The notes under the pieces: generated by a model
The model's database searches: none
The model's input: only the letters and a program-made list of their open reading frames with translations
Told to the model about the DNA's origin: nothing
Part shown: positions 1-8,684 of the stretch, piece by piece
Layout of the letters: every line of letters begins with the position of its first letter
How positions within the stretch are numbered: the stretch's first letter is position 1
Assembly: GCA_963743275.1 (NCBI GenBank)
Contig: CAVUPB010000008.1
Span: 496,001-560,000, forward strand
DNA length: 64,000 nucleotides
Direction of reading: 5' to 3'
From: JALYLC01 sp963743275
GTDB lineage: Bacteria > Actinomycetota > Thermoleophilia > Gaiellales > JALYLC01
Translations under genes and position numbers: made by a program

Positions 1-2
1 TG

Positions 3-275
3 CTCGTCGACGTGCGCGTCGTCGGCACGCTCGCGAAGCCGAGGCTGCGGCTCTACGTCAGCAGCGGCCGCGGGCGCATCACGGTCTTCCGCGGCGTTCC
101 GGGGTCGTCGTCGCCACGCACGCAGCTCGGCTCGGCGATCGCCGGCCACGGCTTCGTGACGATCCCGCTCGCGCGCGCGCTGCATGCGGGCCGGATCCGC
201 CTCGTGCTGATCGCGGGGAGCCGCGTCGTGATCGCGGCCAAGGCTGCGCACCGGCCGGCGATCCGCGCCGGATGA
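3..275 (+). CDS. C-terminal end of a truncated gene, function unknown
   Basis: The reading frame is open from the left edge of the window, so only the last ~90 codons are present and the true start lies outside. The visible part is rich in Val, Arg and Leu, with alternating hydrophobic stretches (LRLYVSSG, RIRLVLIAGSRVVIAA) that look like beta-strands of an extracellular or immunoglobulin-like domain. The stop codon overlaps the start of the next gene (ATGA), so the two are probably cotranscribed. No family is recognised. Confidence 0.55.
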   Translation, partial: LVDVRVVGTLAKPRLRLYVSSGRGRITVFRGVPGSSSPRTQLGSAIAGHGFVTIPLARALHAGRIRLVLIAGSRVVIAAKAAHRPAIRAG

Positions 276-1399
276 GCGCGCGCGCGGCGTTCTCGCAGCT
301 CGCCGATGCGCCGCTTGCGCTCGCGCAGGCCTGGGCGCAGAGCGGCGCATCGCTCGAGCGCGGGCCCGACCTCGTGGCCCTCTTCTGCTCGGGCGAGCAC
401 GCCGAGGCGGCGCACGACCTGGCCGACGCGCTGTGCGAGCTGGCACCCGGCGCGGCGGTGCTCGGGGCGTGCGCGGCCGACGGCGTCATCGGCGCGGGGC
501 GCGAGCAGCAGGGCGGCCCCGCGCTGGCGCTGCTCGCGGTCACGTTGCCGCCGGGTGCGCGCGTCACGCCGTTCCACGCCCAGGTCGGCGAGGGACACGA
601 CGGACCCGAGCTCGTCGGGCTGCCTGCGCCCCCGCGGGACGCGCTCGTCGTCACGCTCGCCGATCCCCACTCGACGCCGGTCGGCGATCTCGTCGCGGGC
701 CTCGGCGGGGCCCCGGTGCTGGGCGGCTTCGCCGGTCTCGGCGGTCACGGTGCGGCGCGGCTCTTCACGAACGGCGGCTGCGTCGAGGAGGGCGCCGTCG
801 GCGTGGTGCTCGACGGCCTCCCCGTGCGCCCGATCGTCTCCCAGGGCGCCCGCCCGATCGGCCCGGAGCTCGTCGTCACGGCGGCCGAGCGCAACCTCGT
901 GCTGGAGCTCGCGGGCCGCCCCGCGCTCGAGCGCGTCCAGCAGGTCGTCGCGGAGCTGCCGCTGACCGATCGGCTCCTGCTCGAGAACGGGCTGCTGATC
1001 GGGCTCGTGATCGACGAGAACCGGCCCGAGCACGGTCTCGGCGACTTCCTCGTGCGCGTCGTGCTCGGCGCCGACTCGACCACCGGCGCGCTCGGGATCG
1101 GCGACATCCCGCGCGTCGGGCAGACCGTGCGCCTGCACGTGCGCGATGCCGAGTCGGCCTCGCGCGAGCTCGGCGCGATGCTCGCACGGCACGAGGCCGA
1201 GCCGGCGACGGCCGCGCTCCTGTTCGCGTGCAACGGCCGCGGGCGCAACCTCTTCGCCGAGGCCGACCACGACGCCGGCGCGGTGGCGCGCCGGCTTGGC
1301 AGCGACGCCGTGGCCGGCTGCTTCTGCCAGGGCGAGCTGGGGCCGGTCGGCGGCCGCACGTTCGTGCACGGCTTTACGGCGAGTGTCGCGCTCTGGTGA
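272..1399 (+). CDS. FIST-domain signal transduction protein
   Basis: A 375-residue protein with FIST_N followed by FIST_C, a pair thought to bind small ligands such as amino acids in sensory proteins. The N-terminal half carries the usual glycine-rich strands (GACAADGVIG, LGGAPVLGGFAG). The C-terminal half has the typical FIST_C end, LLFACNGRGR followed by the GCFCQGELGPVGG segment and an FTAS strand. No output domain (kinase, GGDEF or methyl-accepting) is attached, so it is a stand-alone sensor or scaffold. The ATG overlaps the stop of the preceding gene by four bases. The ligand cannot be told from the sequence. Confidence 0.85.
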   Translation: MSARAAFSQLADAPLALAQAWAQSGASLERGPDLVALFCSGEHAEAAHDLADALCELAPGAAVLGACAADGVIGAGREQQGGPALALLAVTLPPGARVTPFHAQVGEGHDGPELVGLPAPPRDALVVTLADPHSTPVGDLVAGLGGAPVLGGFAGLGGHGAARLFTNGGCVEEGAVGVVLDGLPVRPIVSQGARPIGPELVVTAAERNLVLELAGRPALERVQQVVAELPLTDRLLLENGLLIGLVIDENRPEHGLGDFLVRVVLGADSTTGALGIGDIPRVGQTVRLHVRDAESASRELGAMLARHEAEPATAALLFACNGRGRNLFAEADHDAGAVARRLGSDAVAGCFCQGELGPVGGRTFVHGFTASVALW

Positions 1400-1576
1400 T
1401 CGCCCCGACGTACCCCTTTCGTGCCGGGAACTCCCGGATTTCCGGCGATCGGGTCGCGGAATCCGTACAGCAGGCGACGTATGCGCGCGTGACCCGTCCG
1501 GGGAGGATTTCGCGGTAGCCGCTGCCGATGCGCGGGCATGGCCCGAGGGAGGGTCTGCCGTCGACAAGGAGCTGCC

Positions 1577-2221
1577 ATGAAGAAGCGCCTCAGTTATTCG
1601 AGCGTGGTCGCCACGCTCGCGCTGTTCCTCGCGATCGGCGGGACGACCGCGGTGGGAGCGCAGGCCCTGCTCACGGGCAAGAGCGTCAAGGACGAGTCGC
1701 TCACGGGCGCGGACATCCAGAACGACTCGCTGACCGGAGCCGACATCCGCATGGGCTCGCTCGGCTCGAACGTCTTCAGCAGCGCCGCCCGGGCCAATCT
1801 GCGCGGCGCGACGGGCGAGACCGGACCCGCGGGCCCCGCCGGCCCGGCCGGGCCGCAGGGCCCCGCGGGCCAGGGCGTCACCGTGACGACGACCACCGGT
1901 GCCGACGTGGTCGGCTACCACGATCTCGACACGCTCGCCGTCGCGACGATTCCGGGTGCCGGCGACTACGTGATGTTCGGGCGCGTGACGGTGCACAACA
2001 CGGGTGCGAGCGACGACAACCTCAACTGCGGCCTGTTCGACGACAACGGTGCATTCGGCGGCGGCGGTGCCAGCGTGACCGCGGGCACGACGGCCGTCGT
2101 CAGCGTCGTCGGTGCCGTCTCCGCGACCCATGGCGGCGACGTGACGCTCAAGTGCCAGGGCAACGCGGTGACGACGTTCGACATCTCCGACATCACGATC
2201 CGCCTGCACGGCCTGGGCTGA
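1577..2221 (+). CDS. secreted collagen-like repeat protein
   Basis: This 214-residue exported protein has a signal peptide (MKKRLSYSSVVATLALFLA, then a small-residue cleavage region), two SLTGADI pentapeptide-like repeats, and a short Gly-X-Y collagen-like stretch (residues ~77-100, GPAGPAGPAGPQGPAG). A beta-rich C-terminal domain of ~110 residues follows. ATG 1577 is chosen because AAGGAG lies five bases upstream (1566-1571); a longer frame from 1538 lacks such a site and would bury the signal peptide. Proteins with this layout are frequent in Solirubrobacterales. The collagen stretch is much shorter than in structural collagens, so a surface or adhesive role is only a guess. Confidence 0.75.
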   Translation: MKKRLSYSSVVATLALFLAIGGTTAVGAQALLTGKSVKDESLTGADIQNDSLTGADIRMGSLGSNVFSSAARANLRGATGETGPAGPAGPAGPQGPAGQGVTVTTTTGADVVGYHDLDTLAVATIPGAGDYVMFGRVTVHNTGASDDNLNCGLFDDNGAFGGGGASVTAGTTAVVSVVGAVSATHGGDVTLKCQGNAVTTFDISDITIRLHGLG

Positions 2222-2314
2222 GCCGGTGGGGCACGCGCGGGTGCGAGACCGGGTGCCGTGGCACGATCCCCCTGTGGATCGCGCCCGCACCCCCCTCGCG
2301 CCGGCCGCGGTCGC

Positions 2315-3187
2315 ATGACCTGGCAGCTCGCGCTCAGCGGCCTGCTGATCGGCACGCTCGTCGGAATGACCGGCATGGGCGGCGGTTCGCTGATGACGCC
2401 GCTGCTCGTGATCGTGTTCGGCTTCCAGCCCGCGGTGGCGGTCGGCACCGACCTCGTGCACGGCGCGCTCTTCAAGTCGGTCGGGGCGATCCGGCACCGC
2501 GCGCTCGGGACGGTACAGGCGCGCCTCTCGGGCTGGATGTTCCTGGGCAGCGCGCCGATGTCGCTCGTGGGCGTGTGGGTCAGCCAGTGGATGCGCGACA
2601 CCTACGGCGACGGTGCGCAGTCGCTGCAGGGGCGGGTGCTCGGCGTCGCGCTCCTGATCGGCGCCTCGGGGCTCGTCGCCAAGAACCTCCTGCGCTTCCG
2701 CGAGGCGCCGGACACCGCCTTCATCCTCACCCGCCGTGATCGCATCGCCGCCGTCCTGATCGGGCTCGGCGGCGGCTTCATGGTCGGCCTGACCTCGGTC
2801 GGCTCGGGCGTCTTCTTCGGGCTCTCGCTCCTCGTCCTCTTCCCGCTGCGCTCGTCGAAGGTCGTCGGCACCGACATCTTCCACGCCGCCGCGCTGCTGT
2901 GGGTGGCCGGCGCGGGCCACCTCGTGGCCGGCAACGTCGACCTCGGCTCCGTCGCGTGGCTCCTGGTCGGGTCGCTGCCCGGGGTGCTGATCGGCAGCCA
3001 CATCAGCGTGCGGATGCCCGACCGCGTGCTCCAGCTGGCGCTCGCAGTCACGCTCGCGGCGAGCGGCGCGAAGCTCGTCGACCTCCCGCGCGCGAACGAG
3101 ACGGCCTTCGCCGTGCTCGGCGTGGGGATCATCGGCCTCTTGCTGTTCGCACGCTCGACGCGCGCGCAACCGGCCCTCAGCGGCTGA
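2315..3187 (+). CDS. TauE/SafE family membrane transporter (sulfite/anion exporter)
   Basis: A 290-residue polytopic membrane protein of the TauE/SafE (DUF81) family, which exports sulfite, sulfoacetate or related organic anions. Two homologous halves are visible: the first opens with LLIGTLVGMTGMGGGSLMTPLL, the second with LIGLGGGFMVGLTSVGSG and the matching KVVGTDIFHAA (first half: AVGTDLVHGA). This internal duplication with the GTD(L/I)xHxA motif is diagnostic. ATG 2315 is preferred to an upstream GTG-type start because it begins directly at the first membrane helix. The substrate is unknown, and no sulfur genes are adjacent. Confidence 0.85.
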   Translation: MTWQLALSGLLIGTLVGMTGMGGGSLMTPLLVIVFGFQPAVAVGTDLVHGALFKSVGAIRHRALGTVQARLSGWMFLGSAPMSLVGVWVSQWMRDTYGDGAQSLQGRVLGVALLIGASGLVAKNLLRFREAPDTAFILTRRDRIAAVLIGLGGGFMVGLTSVGSGVFFGLSLLVLFPLRSSKVVGTDIFHAAALLWVAGAGHLVAGNVDLGSVAWLLVGSLPGVLIGSHISVRMPDRVLQLALAVTLAASGAKLVDLPRANETAFAVLGVGIIGLLLFARSTRAQPALSG

Positions 3188-3200
3188 ACGAGGCCATAGC

Positions 3201-5192
3201 ATGCGGCCGGTGTCCAGCGCCGTCCCCGCCGAGAGCCAGCCGACGCCGGTCGATGCGCCCGACGCGGATCTCGACGCGATCCTGACGCACGTCGCGGGCC
3301 CCGCCGGCGCGCTGCCGCTCGACGCCGAGATGCTGCGCGACTCGCCGAGCGGCGACCTCTTCGGCCTCACCCAGAACGCCGGCATGGGCTGGGAGCCGCG
3401 GCGCCTGCGCAGCCCGGAGTTCCTCATCCTCGGCACCCAGGGCGGCATCCGCGCGCCGGACGGGCGCCCGATCGCGCTCGGCTACCACACCGGGCACTGG
3501 GAGATCGGCCTGCTCATGCAGGAGGCGGCGGTGGCGTTCGACCACGGCGGCGCCACGCCGTTCGCCGGCTTCGTGAGCGACCCGTGCGACGGGCGCTCGC
3601 AGGGCACGCTCGGGATGATGGAGAGCCTCGCCTATCGCAACGACGCCGCGATCGTCTTCCGCCGCCTGATCCGCTCGCTGCCGACGCGGCGCGGCGTGAT
3701 GGGCGTGGCGACGTGCGACAAGGGCCTGCCGGCGATGATGCTCGCGCTGGCCGCGCAGGGCGATCTTCCCGTGATCATCGTCCCCGGCGGCGTGACATTG
3801 CCGCCGACGGTCGGCGAGCACGCCGGAGCCGTCCAGACGATCGGCGTCCGCTTCACGCACGGCAAGCTCACGCTGCGCGAGGCCGCCGAGCTCGGCTGCG
3901 CGGCCTGCGCGACGCCCGGTGGCGGCTGCCAGTTCCTCGGCACGGCGGCCACGAGCCAGGTCGTCGCCGAGGCGCTCGGGCTCTCGCTCTGCCACTCCGC
4001 GCTCGCGCCCTCCGGCCAGCCGGTGTGGCTCGAGCTCGCCCGCCGCTCGGCGCGCGCCCTGCAGGATCTGGCGGCCGCGGGGGTGGGGGCGAACGCGATC
4101 GTGACCGACGACGCGATCCACAACGCGATGGTCGTGCACGCGGCGTTCGGCGGATCGACGAACCTCCTGCTGCACGTGCCCGCGATCGCCTACGCGGCGG
4201 GGCTGCGGCGGCCCGAGGTCGAGGACTGGGCACGCGTCAACCGCACCGTGCCGCGCCTCGTCAGCGTGCTGCCGAACGGCCCCGTCGACCATCCCACCGT
4301 GCGCGTCTTCCTGGCCGGCGGCGTGCCCGAGGTGATGCTGCGGCTGCGCGACCTCGGCCTGCTGCGGCTGGACGCGCTGACGGTGCACCGCCGGCCGCTC
4401 GGCGACGTCCTCGACGAGTGGGAGCGCAGCGATCGGCGCACGCGCGTGCGCGAGCTGCTGCTCGAGCGCGACGGCGTCGACCCCGACGAGGTCATCCTGA
4501 CCCCCGAGCGCGCGACCGCCATGGGAATGACGAGCACGGTCTGCTTCCCGATCGGGAACCTCGCCCCCGAGGGCTCGGTCGTGAAGAGCACGGCCATCGC
4601 GGCCGAGCTCATCGACGCGGACGGCGTCTTCCGCCATACCGGCCCCGCCCGCGTCTTCGCGAGCGAGCGCGCGGCGATCGCCGCGATCAAGGAGGGCCGC
4701 ATCGCCGCCGGCGACGTGCTCTGCGTGATCGGGCGCGGCCCGCTCGGCAGCGGCATGGAAGAGACCTACCAGCTCACCTCCGCGCTCAAGTACCTCGACT
4801 TCGGCGGGCGCGTGCCGCTGCTCACCGACGCCCGCTTCTCGGGCGTCTCGACCGGCGCCTGCATCGGCCACGTCGGCCCCGAGGCGCTCGCGGGCGGCCC
4901 GCTCGGCAAGCTGCGCGACGGCGACCTGATCGCGATCGAGATCGACCGCGTCAACCTGCACGGGACGGTCGACTTCGTCGGCTGCGACGGCGAGCGCTTC
5001 GCGCCCGCGCGCGGCGCCGAGGTGCTCGCCGCCCGCGCGCCGCATCCCGACCTCGCGCCCGACCCCGCGCTCTCCGACGACACCCGCCTGTGGGCGCTCC
5101 TGCAGTCGCTCTCGGGCGGCACCTGGGGCGGTTGCGTGTACGACGTCGACGCGATCGAGCGCGCGCTGCGTGCGGCCGGCGCGGTCGGGTAG
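3201..5192 (+). CDS. yjhG: xylonate dehydratase, YjhG/YagF type (IlvD/Edd family)
   Basis: This 663-residue protein matches E. coli YjhG/YagF closely over its whole length (those are ~655 residues). It should dehydrate D-xylonate (or a similar aldonate) to the 2-keto-3-deoxy acid using an Fe-S cluster. Visible family marks are the N-terminal PSGDLFGLTQNAGMGW, the cluster-region cysteines in SDPCDGRSQGT, ATCDKGLPA and ATPGGGCQFLGT, the AFGGSTNLLLH segment, and the C-terminal DARFSGVSTGACIGHVGPE. All three cluster cysteines are present. The gene is compact and not obviously in an operon with other pentose genes, so the physiological substrate remains open. Confidence 0.9.
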   Translation: MRPVSSAVPAESQPTPVDAPDADLDAILTHVAGPAGALPLDAEMLRDSPSGDLFGLTQNAGMGWEPRRLRSPEFLILGTQGGIRAPDGRPIALGYHTGHWEIGLLMQEAAVAFDHGGATPFAGFVSDPCDGRSQGTLGMMESLAYRNDAAIVFRRLIRSLPTRRGVMGVATCDKGLPAMMLALAAQGDLPVIIVPGGVTLPPTVGEHAGAVQTIGVRFTHGKLTLREAAELGCAACATPGGGCQFLGTAATSQVVAEALGLSLCHSALAPSGQPVWLELARRSARALQDLAAAGVGANAIVTDDAIHNAMVVHAAFGGSTNLLLHVPAIAYAAGLRRPEVEDWARVNRTVPRLVSVLPNGPVDHPTVRVFLAGGVPEVMLRLRDLGLLRLDALTVHRRPLGDVLDEWERSDRRTRVRELLLERDGVDPDEVILTPERATAMGMTSTVCFPIGNLAPEGSVVKSTAIAAELIDADGVFRHTGPARVFASERAAIAAIKEGRIAAGDVLCVIGRGPLGSGMEETYQLTSALKYLDFGGRVPLLTDARFSGVSTGACIGHVGPEALAGGPLGKLRDGDLIAIEIDRVNLHGTVDFVGCDGERFAPARGAEVLAARAPHPDLAPDPALSDDTRLWALLQSLSGGTWGGCVYDVDAIERALRAAGAVG

Positions 5193-5214
5193 GCCCGGGG
5201 GCGCCTCTCCGCAC

Positions 5215-5247
5215 CGTCACCACATCGTCACCGCCGCGTCACCCCGC
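5215..5247 (+). promoter_or_regulatory. three 11-base direct repeats, PHO-box-like
   Basis: CGTCACC occurs three times, beginning at 5215, 5226 and 5237, exactly 11 bases apart, directly upstream of methylglyoxal synthase. Streptomyces PhoP sites are built from 11-base direct repeat units with a GTTCACC-like core. A 15-base stretch, CACCACATCGTCACC, recurs on the opposite strand in the phosphonate promoter region near 51.74 kb. Binding by a PhoP-type regulator is inference. Confidence 0.5.
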
Positions 5248-5276
5248 GCAGGCCGGCGCTCGCGGACGCTGGCGGC

Positions 5277-5654
5277 ATGGACGGGATGATCGCGCTGATT
5301 GCGCACGACGGCACCAAGGACGAGATGGTCGCGCTCGCCGAGGAGTTCAAGGACCAGCTCGAGGACGCGACCGTGGTGGCGACCGCGACCACGGGCGGCG
5401 TCCTGCGGCACGAGCTCGAGCTCGACGTCCGCTGCGTGCTCTCGGGCCCGCTCGGCGGCGACCTCCAGATCGGCTCGATGGTCGCCGGCGGCTTCGTCAA
5501 GCTCGTGGTCTTCCTGCGCGACCCGCTCACGGCCCACCCGCACGACCCCGACATCCAGGCGCTGATGAAGGTGTGCGACGTGCAGAGGGTTCCGCTCGCG
5601 ACGAACGTGGCGACCGCACGGCTGTGCCTCGCGGCGCTCGCCCCGGTGATGTGA
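5277..5654 (+). CDS. mgsA: methylglyoxal synthase
   Basis: This 125-residue protein converts dihydroxyacetone phosphate to methylglyoxal and inorganic phosphate. The usual family length (~125-150) and motifs are present: the N-terminal AHDGTKDEM, ATATTGG (phosphate-binding loop; GTTG in most members), the SGPLGGD segment with the catalytic Asp, FLRDPLTAHPHDPDIQAL and the closing PLATNVATA. ATG 5277 is immediately upstream of the AHDGTK motif. Because the enzyme releases phosphate and is classically controlled by phosphate, the 11-base repeats just upstream (5215-5247) are notable. It stands alone, downstream of the dehydratase gene with an 84-base gap. Confidence 0.93.
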   Translation: MDGMIALIAHDGTKDEMVALAEEFKDQLEDATVVATATTGGVLRHELELDVRCVLSGPLGGDLQIGSMVAGGFVKLVVFLRDPLTAHPHDPDIQALMKVCDVQRVPLATNVATARLCLAALAPVM

Positions 5655-5740
5655 CACCCGCGCGCGGGCCGGCCGCGCGCACGTGAAGAATCGATTACGG
5701 AACGGGCATCCGCTCTCGCGCCAGGGTTTAGCATGGTGGC

Positions 5741-6451
5741 ATGGCGCAGCGTTCCCCAGGCGAGGCCGGGACCGTCGCCCGCCGGCTGCAGGCGACGCGC
5801 ATCGTGATGCTCTCGCCGCTCGGCATCGCCTTCATGAGCGCCCTCTGCCTCGTCGCGGCCGACCTCCGGCGCTACGCCCAGATCGAGCCGGGCTACGGCT
5901 TCCTGCGCTGGAACCTCTTCCTCGCGCTCGTCCCGCTCGTGCTCGCGTATGCGCTGTCGTTCGCGGCGCGCCGCGAGCTCACGTGGCCGGCAGTGCCGGT
6001 GCTGGCGCTGGCGTGGATCATCTTCCTGCCGAACGCGCCGTATCTCGTGACCGATCTCGTGCACCTCGACGAAGGCGTGAACTGGCCGAACGTCGTCGTC
6101 CTGGTGCTCTTCGCGATCACCGGCCTGCTGATCGGCGTCAAGTGCGTGCAGCTGGTGCAGCGCACGGTCGAGCGGCTCTGGGGCGTCGCGGCCGGCTGGC
6201 GCGCCGTCCACGTGATCGCCGTGCTCACGGCCTTCGGCATCTACCTCGGGCGCGTCAAGCGCTGGAACAGCTGGACGGTCGTCGAGGATCCGCACGCGTT
6301 CGTGCACGCGCTGCGCGCCGTGCCGTCCGAGCCCGGACGCGTGGCGCTCGCGGCCGCCGGGACGGTCGTCTTCGCGATCGCGTTCTCCGTCGCCTACCGC
6401 GTGCTGGCGGGGCCGAGCCCGTCGGCGACCTCGCGGTACAGCTCGACGTAG
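5741..6451 (+). CDS. DUF1361 family membrane protein
   Basis: A 236-residue membrane protein with about seven predicted helices. The DUF1361 signature is clear: a helix ending in FLPNAPYLVTDLVHL, and a later GRVKRWNSW motif. Function of the family is unknown. The 3' end overlaps by 58 bases the convergent glycosyltransferase gene that ends the exopolysaccharide operon, so the last ~19 residues of each protein are encoded on both strands. No operon partner on the plus strand is evident. Confidence 0.8.
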   Translation: MAQRSPGEAGTVARRLQATRIVMLSPLGIAFMSALCLVAADLRRYAQIEPGYGFLRWNLFLALVPLVLAYALSFAARRELTWPAVPVLALAWIIFLPNAPYLVTDLVHLDEGVNWPNVVVLVLFAITGLLIGVKCVQLVQRTVERLWGVAAGWRAVHVIAVLTAFGIYLGRVKRWNSWTVVEDPHAFVHALRAVPSEPGRVALAAAGTVVFAIAFSVAYRVLAGPSPSATSRYSST

Positions 6452-7578
6452 CGCGCTGCGACCGCCGGCCAGCCCATCCCCGGCTCCACGCGCTCGCGGC
6501 TGACGGCGGCCAGGCGCTCGAGGCGCGCGCGGTCGCCGAGCAGCGCGATGGCGGCGTCCGCGATCTGATCGGGCGCGGTCCCTGCGGCGACGAGCGCCGG
6601 ATCGATGGGGGCGAGGATCTCGGGCGTCGCACCCGCCGGCGTCCCGAGCACGGGCGTGCCGCACGCCAGTGCCTCCGCCGTCGTGAGCCCGAAGCCCTCG
6701 AGCTCCTGCGTGGGCAGGATGACGAGGTGCGCCTCCTGGTAGCGCTGCACGAGCTCGGTCTCGGGGATGCGCCCGAGTAGCGTGATCGCACCGGACAGCC
6801 CGAGCGCGTCGATCTGCGCGCGCAGCGCAGCTTCGAGCTCGCCCGAGCCCGCGATGGCAAGCGTTGTAGCCGGAAACGCCGCGACGATCGCCGGCATCGC
6901 AGCGATCAGCTCGCGCACGCCGGTGCGCGGGACGAGGCGCCGCGCCGTGAACAGGGTGGGCCAGGCGTCGGCCTTGCGTGTACCGGGCGTGAAATGGGCG
7001 AGGTCGATCCCACCCGGCACGAGCGCCGCCTCGGCGCCGGCGCGACGGTCGAGCCGCGTCAGCTCGGAGCGCGTGAACTCGCTCAGGACGACGCAGCGCC
7101 GGGCGCGTTTGACGATCAGCTTCTCGGCCACGCGCACCGCCGCGACCGCGGGCTGTTCGGCGATCGCCGGGAGCGCGTAGCTGCCCTGCCGCTCGCTCAG
7201 GAGCTCCTGGTGGAGCGGCGCCTGAAACGTGGCGAGGAACGCGCGCCGCCCGAGCGCCACGGGGAGCGCCGGCACGGCGTAGTGCGTGTGGACGACCGCG
7301 GCGGGAAAGGTGCGCAGCGCCCGCCGGACCGCGCGGGCGACCGCGATGGGGTAGCTGGCCGCGTACGCGCGGCTCGACTTCGCCGGGATGTCGAAGCGCG
7401 AGATCAGCGCTCCCGCTTCGGTGCGCTCGCTCGCAGGGTGATCGCGCGAAAGCCGCTTGGTGTGCACGACGACGTCGACGTCCTGGCGTGCGAGCTCGTC
7501 CGCGAGCTCCCGCGCGTAGCGGTACGAGCCGCCGAGCTTGTCGGGCGTGATCGCGTTCGTGAGCAGGAGGACCTGCAT
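6394..7578 (-). CDS. glycosyltransferase, GT4 family
   Basis: A 394-residue GT-B fold enzyme that ends the minus-strand exopolysaccharide operon. The N-terminal acceptor domain starts with MQVLLLTNAITPDKLGGSYR; the C-terminal nucleotide-sugar domain shows LVPGGIDLAHF, then the EGFGLTTAEALACG motif (two conserved Glu seven apart) and GTPAGATPEIL. The frame extends upstream, but ATG 7578 overlaps the stop of the preceding gene (ATGA) and begins exactly at the Rossmann strand, so it is the likely start. Donor and acceptor sugars cannot be read from sequence. Confidence 0.85.
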   Translation of the reverse strand: MQVLLLTNAITPDKLGGSYRYARELADELARQDVDVVVHTKRLSRDHPASERTEAGALISRFDIPAKSSRAYAASYPIAVARAVRRALRTFPAAVVHTHYAVPALPVALGRRAFLATFQAPLHQELLSERQGSYALPAIAEQPAVAAVRVAEKLIVKRARRCVVLSEFTRSELTRLDRRAGAEAALVPGGIDLAHFTPGTRKADAWPTLFTARRLVPRTGVRELIAAMPAIVAAFPATTLAIAGSGELEAALRAQIDALGLSGAITLLGRIPETELVQRYQEAHLVILPTQELEGFGLTTAEALACGTPVLGTPAGATPEILAPIDPALVAAGTAPDQIADAAIALLGDRARLERLAAVSRERVEPGMGWPAVAARYVELYREVADGLGPASTR

Positions 7579-8684
7579 CAGCCGAGCACCGCCGCCGACC
7601 ACGCCTGCCAGCGTGCCTGCCAGCTGTTGGCCTCCGCCCAGCGGCGCCGCTGCAGTGCGAATCCGGACGGCTCGTCGCGTGCGTCGAGCAGCGCCGCCGA
7701 GAACGCAGCGGGCGTCGCCGCGACGTGCGTGTGGGGTGGGGCGATCGCCTCGATGGCATCGGCCCACGGAGTCGTCGCAACGGGGCGGCCGCGGGCGGCG
7801 TAGTCGTAGAACTTCATGGCATCGCCGCCGACCGCGCCGGTCCGCCGATGCGGAACGACGAGCACGTCGCCGCTGTCGAGCAGGGCTGCGAGACGCTCAC
7901 GCTCGACCGGGCCATGCCACGTCGCGCGCCCCGGCCACGCAGCGAGCAGGCTCGCCAGCTCGGAGTCGGGCTCGCCGCCGCGTCCCGCGTACTGGCAGGG
8001 GCCGTAGAGGTCGAGCCGCCAGTCCGGCAGCTCCCGCAGCACGGCGTCGACCAGCGGCGCGTCGAAGCGCTCGCTGAGCGTCCCGGCGTAGACCATCGTC
8101 GAGGTCATCGGGCGCGCGGACGGCTCGGTCGCCAGCAGCACGGCGGGGGTGCCGTTGCGAACGACCGCGACCTCGCGCGGCGCGAACAGCCGGATGTGAT
8201 TCTCCGTGGCGCAGACGATCGCGTCGGCCTCGTCGGCGATCCGCCGGTACAGCGCGAGCATCCGATCGCGGCGCTCGGGCAGTACGCGCGACCAGTCGTC
8301 GGCGCAATCGAAGACGCGCCGCCCGGCGCGCCGCGAGATCGCCGGCCATTCCCAGGGAACCATCCCCACGACGACCGCGTCCGCGACCTCGGGGAGGCTG
8401 CGGGCCAGCAGGAAGCTGTCCGTGCGAGCGGAGAGCGCGCCGCGGTGCCCGGGAACGAGCGTGCTGCGCGCGGTCACCTCGATGTCGCCCTCCCGCCGGA
8501 CGAGCGGGCGCGCGAGGCCCGAGAGCCAGCGGCCGCGATCGCGGCCGGCGAGCGCGCGCACGTCCCGCGGCCGCTCGACGAAGGCGACGTCGTGACCGGC
8601 GTCCGCCGCGATCCGCGCGAGCTCGTGCTCGCGCCGGATGGCCGGGTGCCATGTGCTCTTGGAACAGATGACGAGCCGCGTCAC
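7578..8684 (-). CDS. glycosyltransferase, GT4-like
   Basis: This 368-residue protein is a GT-B type enzyme of the subclass with a DCADDWSR motif (residues ~125-132), as seen in several teichuronic acid and capsule transferases. The C-terminal half carries VVRNGTPAV, MVYAGTLSERFD, LDLYGPC and the donor-side KFYDYAARGRPV motif. The frame is open far upstream, but GTG 8684 forms a GTGA overlap with the preceding stop and is followed directly by the first strand (TRLVICSKSTWHP). It lies fourth from last in the transferase set. Specific sugar unknown. Confidence 0.8.
   Translation of the reverse strand: MTRLVICSKSTWHPAIRREHELARIAADAGHDVAFVERPRDVRALAGRDRGRWLSGLARPLVRREGDIEVTARSTLVPGHRGALSARTDSFLLARSLPEVADAVVVGMVPWEWPAISRRAGRRVFDCADDWSRVLPERRDRMLALYRRIADEADAIVCATENHIRLFAPREVAVVRNGTPAVLLATEPSARPMTSTMVYAGTLSERFDAPLVDAVLRELPDWRLDLYGPCQYAGRGGEPDSELASLLAAWPGRATWHGPVERERLAALLDSGDVLVVPHRRTGAVGGDAMKFYDYAARGRPVATTPWADAIEAIAPPHTHVAATPAAFSAALLDARDEPSGFALQRRRWAEANSWQARWQAWSAAVLG

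Noticed and set aside
53..3448. An 1131-codon minus-strand frame over the FIST, collagen-like and TauE genes
   Set aside because: Arg/Ala/Asp/Glu-rich composition without any domain; it is the complement of three well-supported plus-strand genes in a GC-rich genome.
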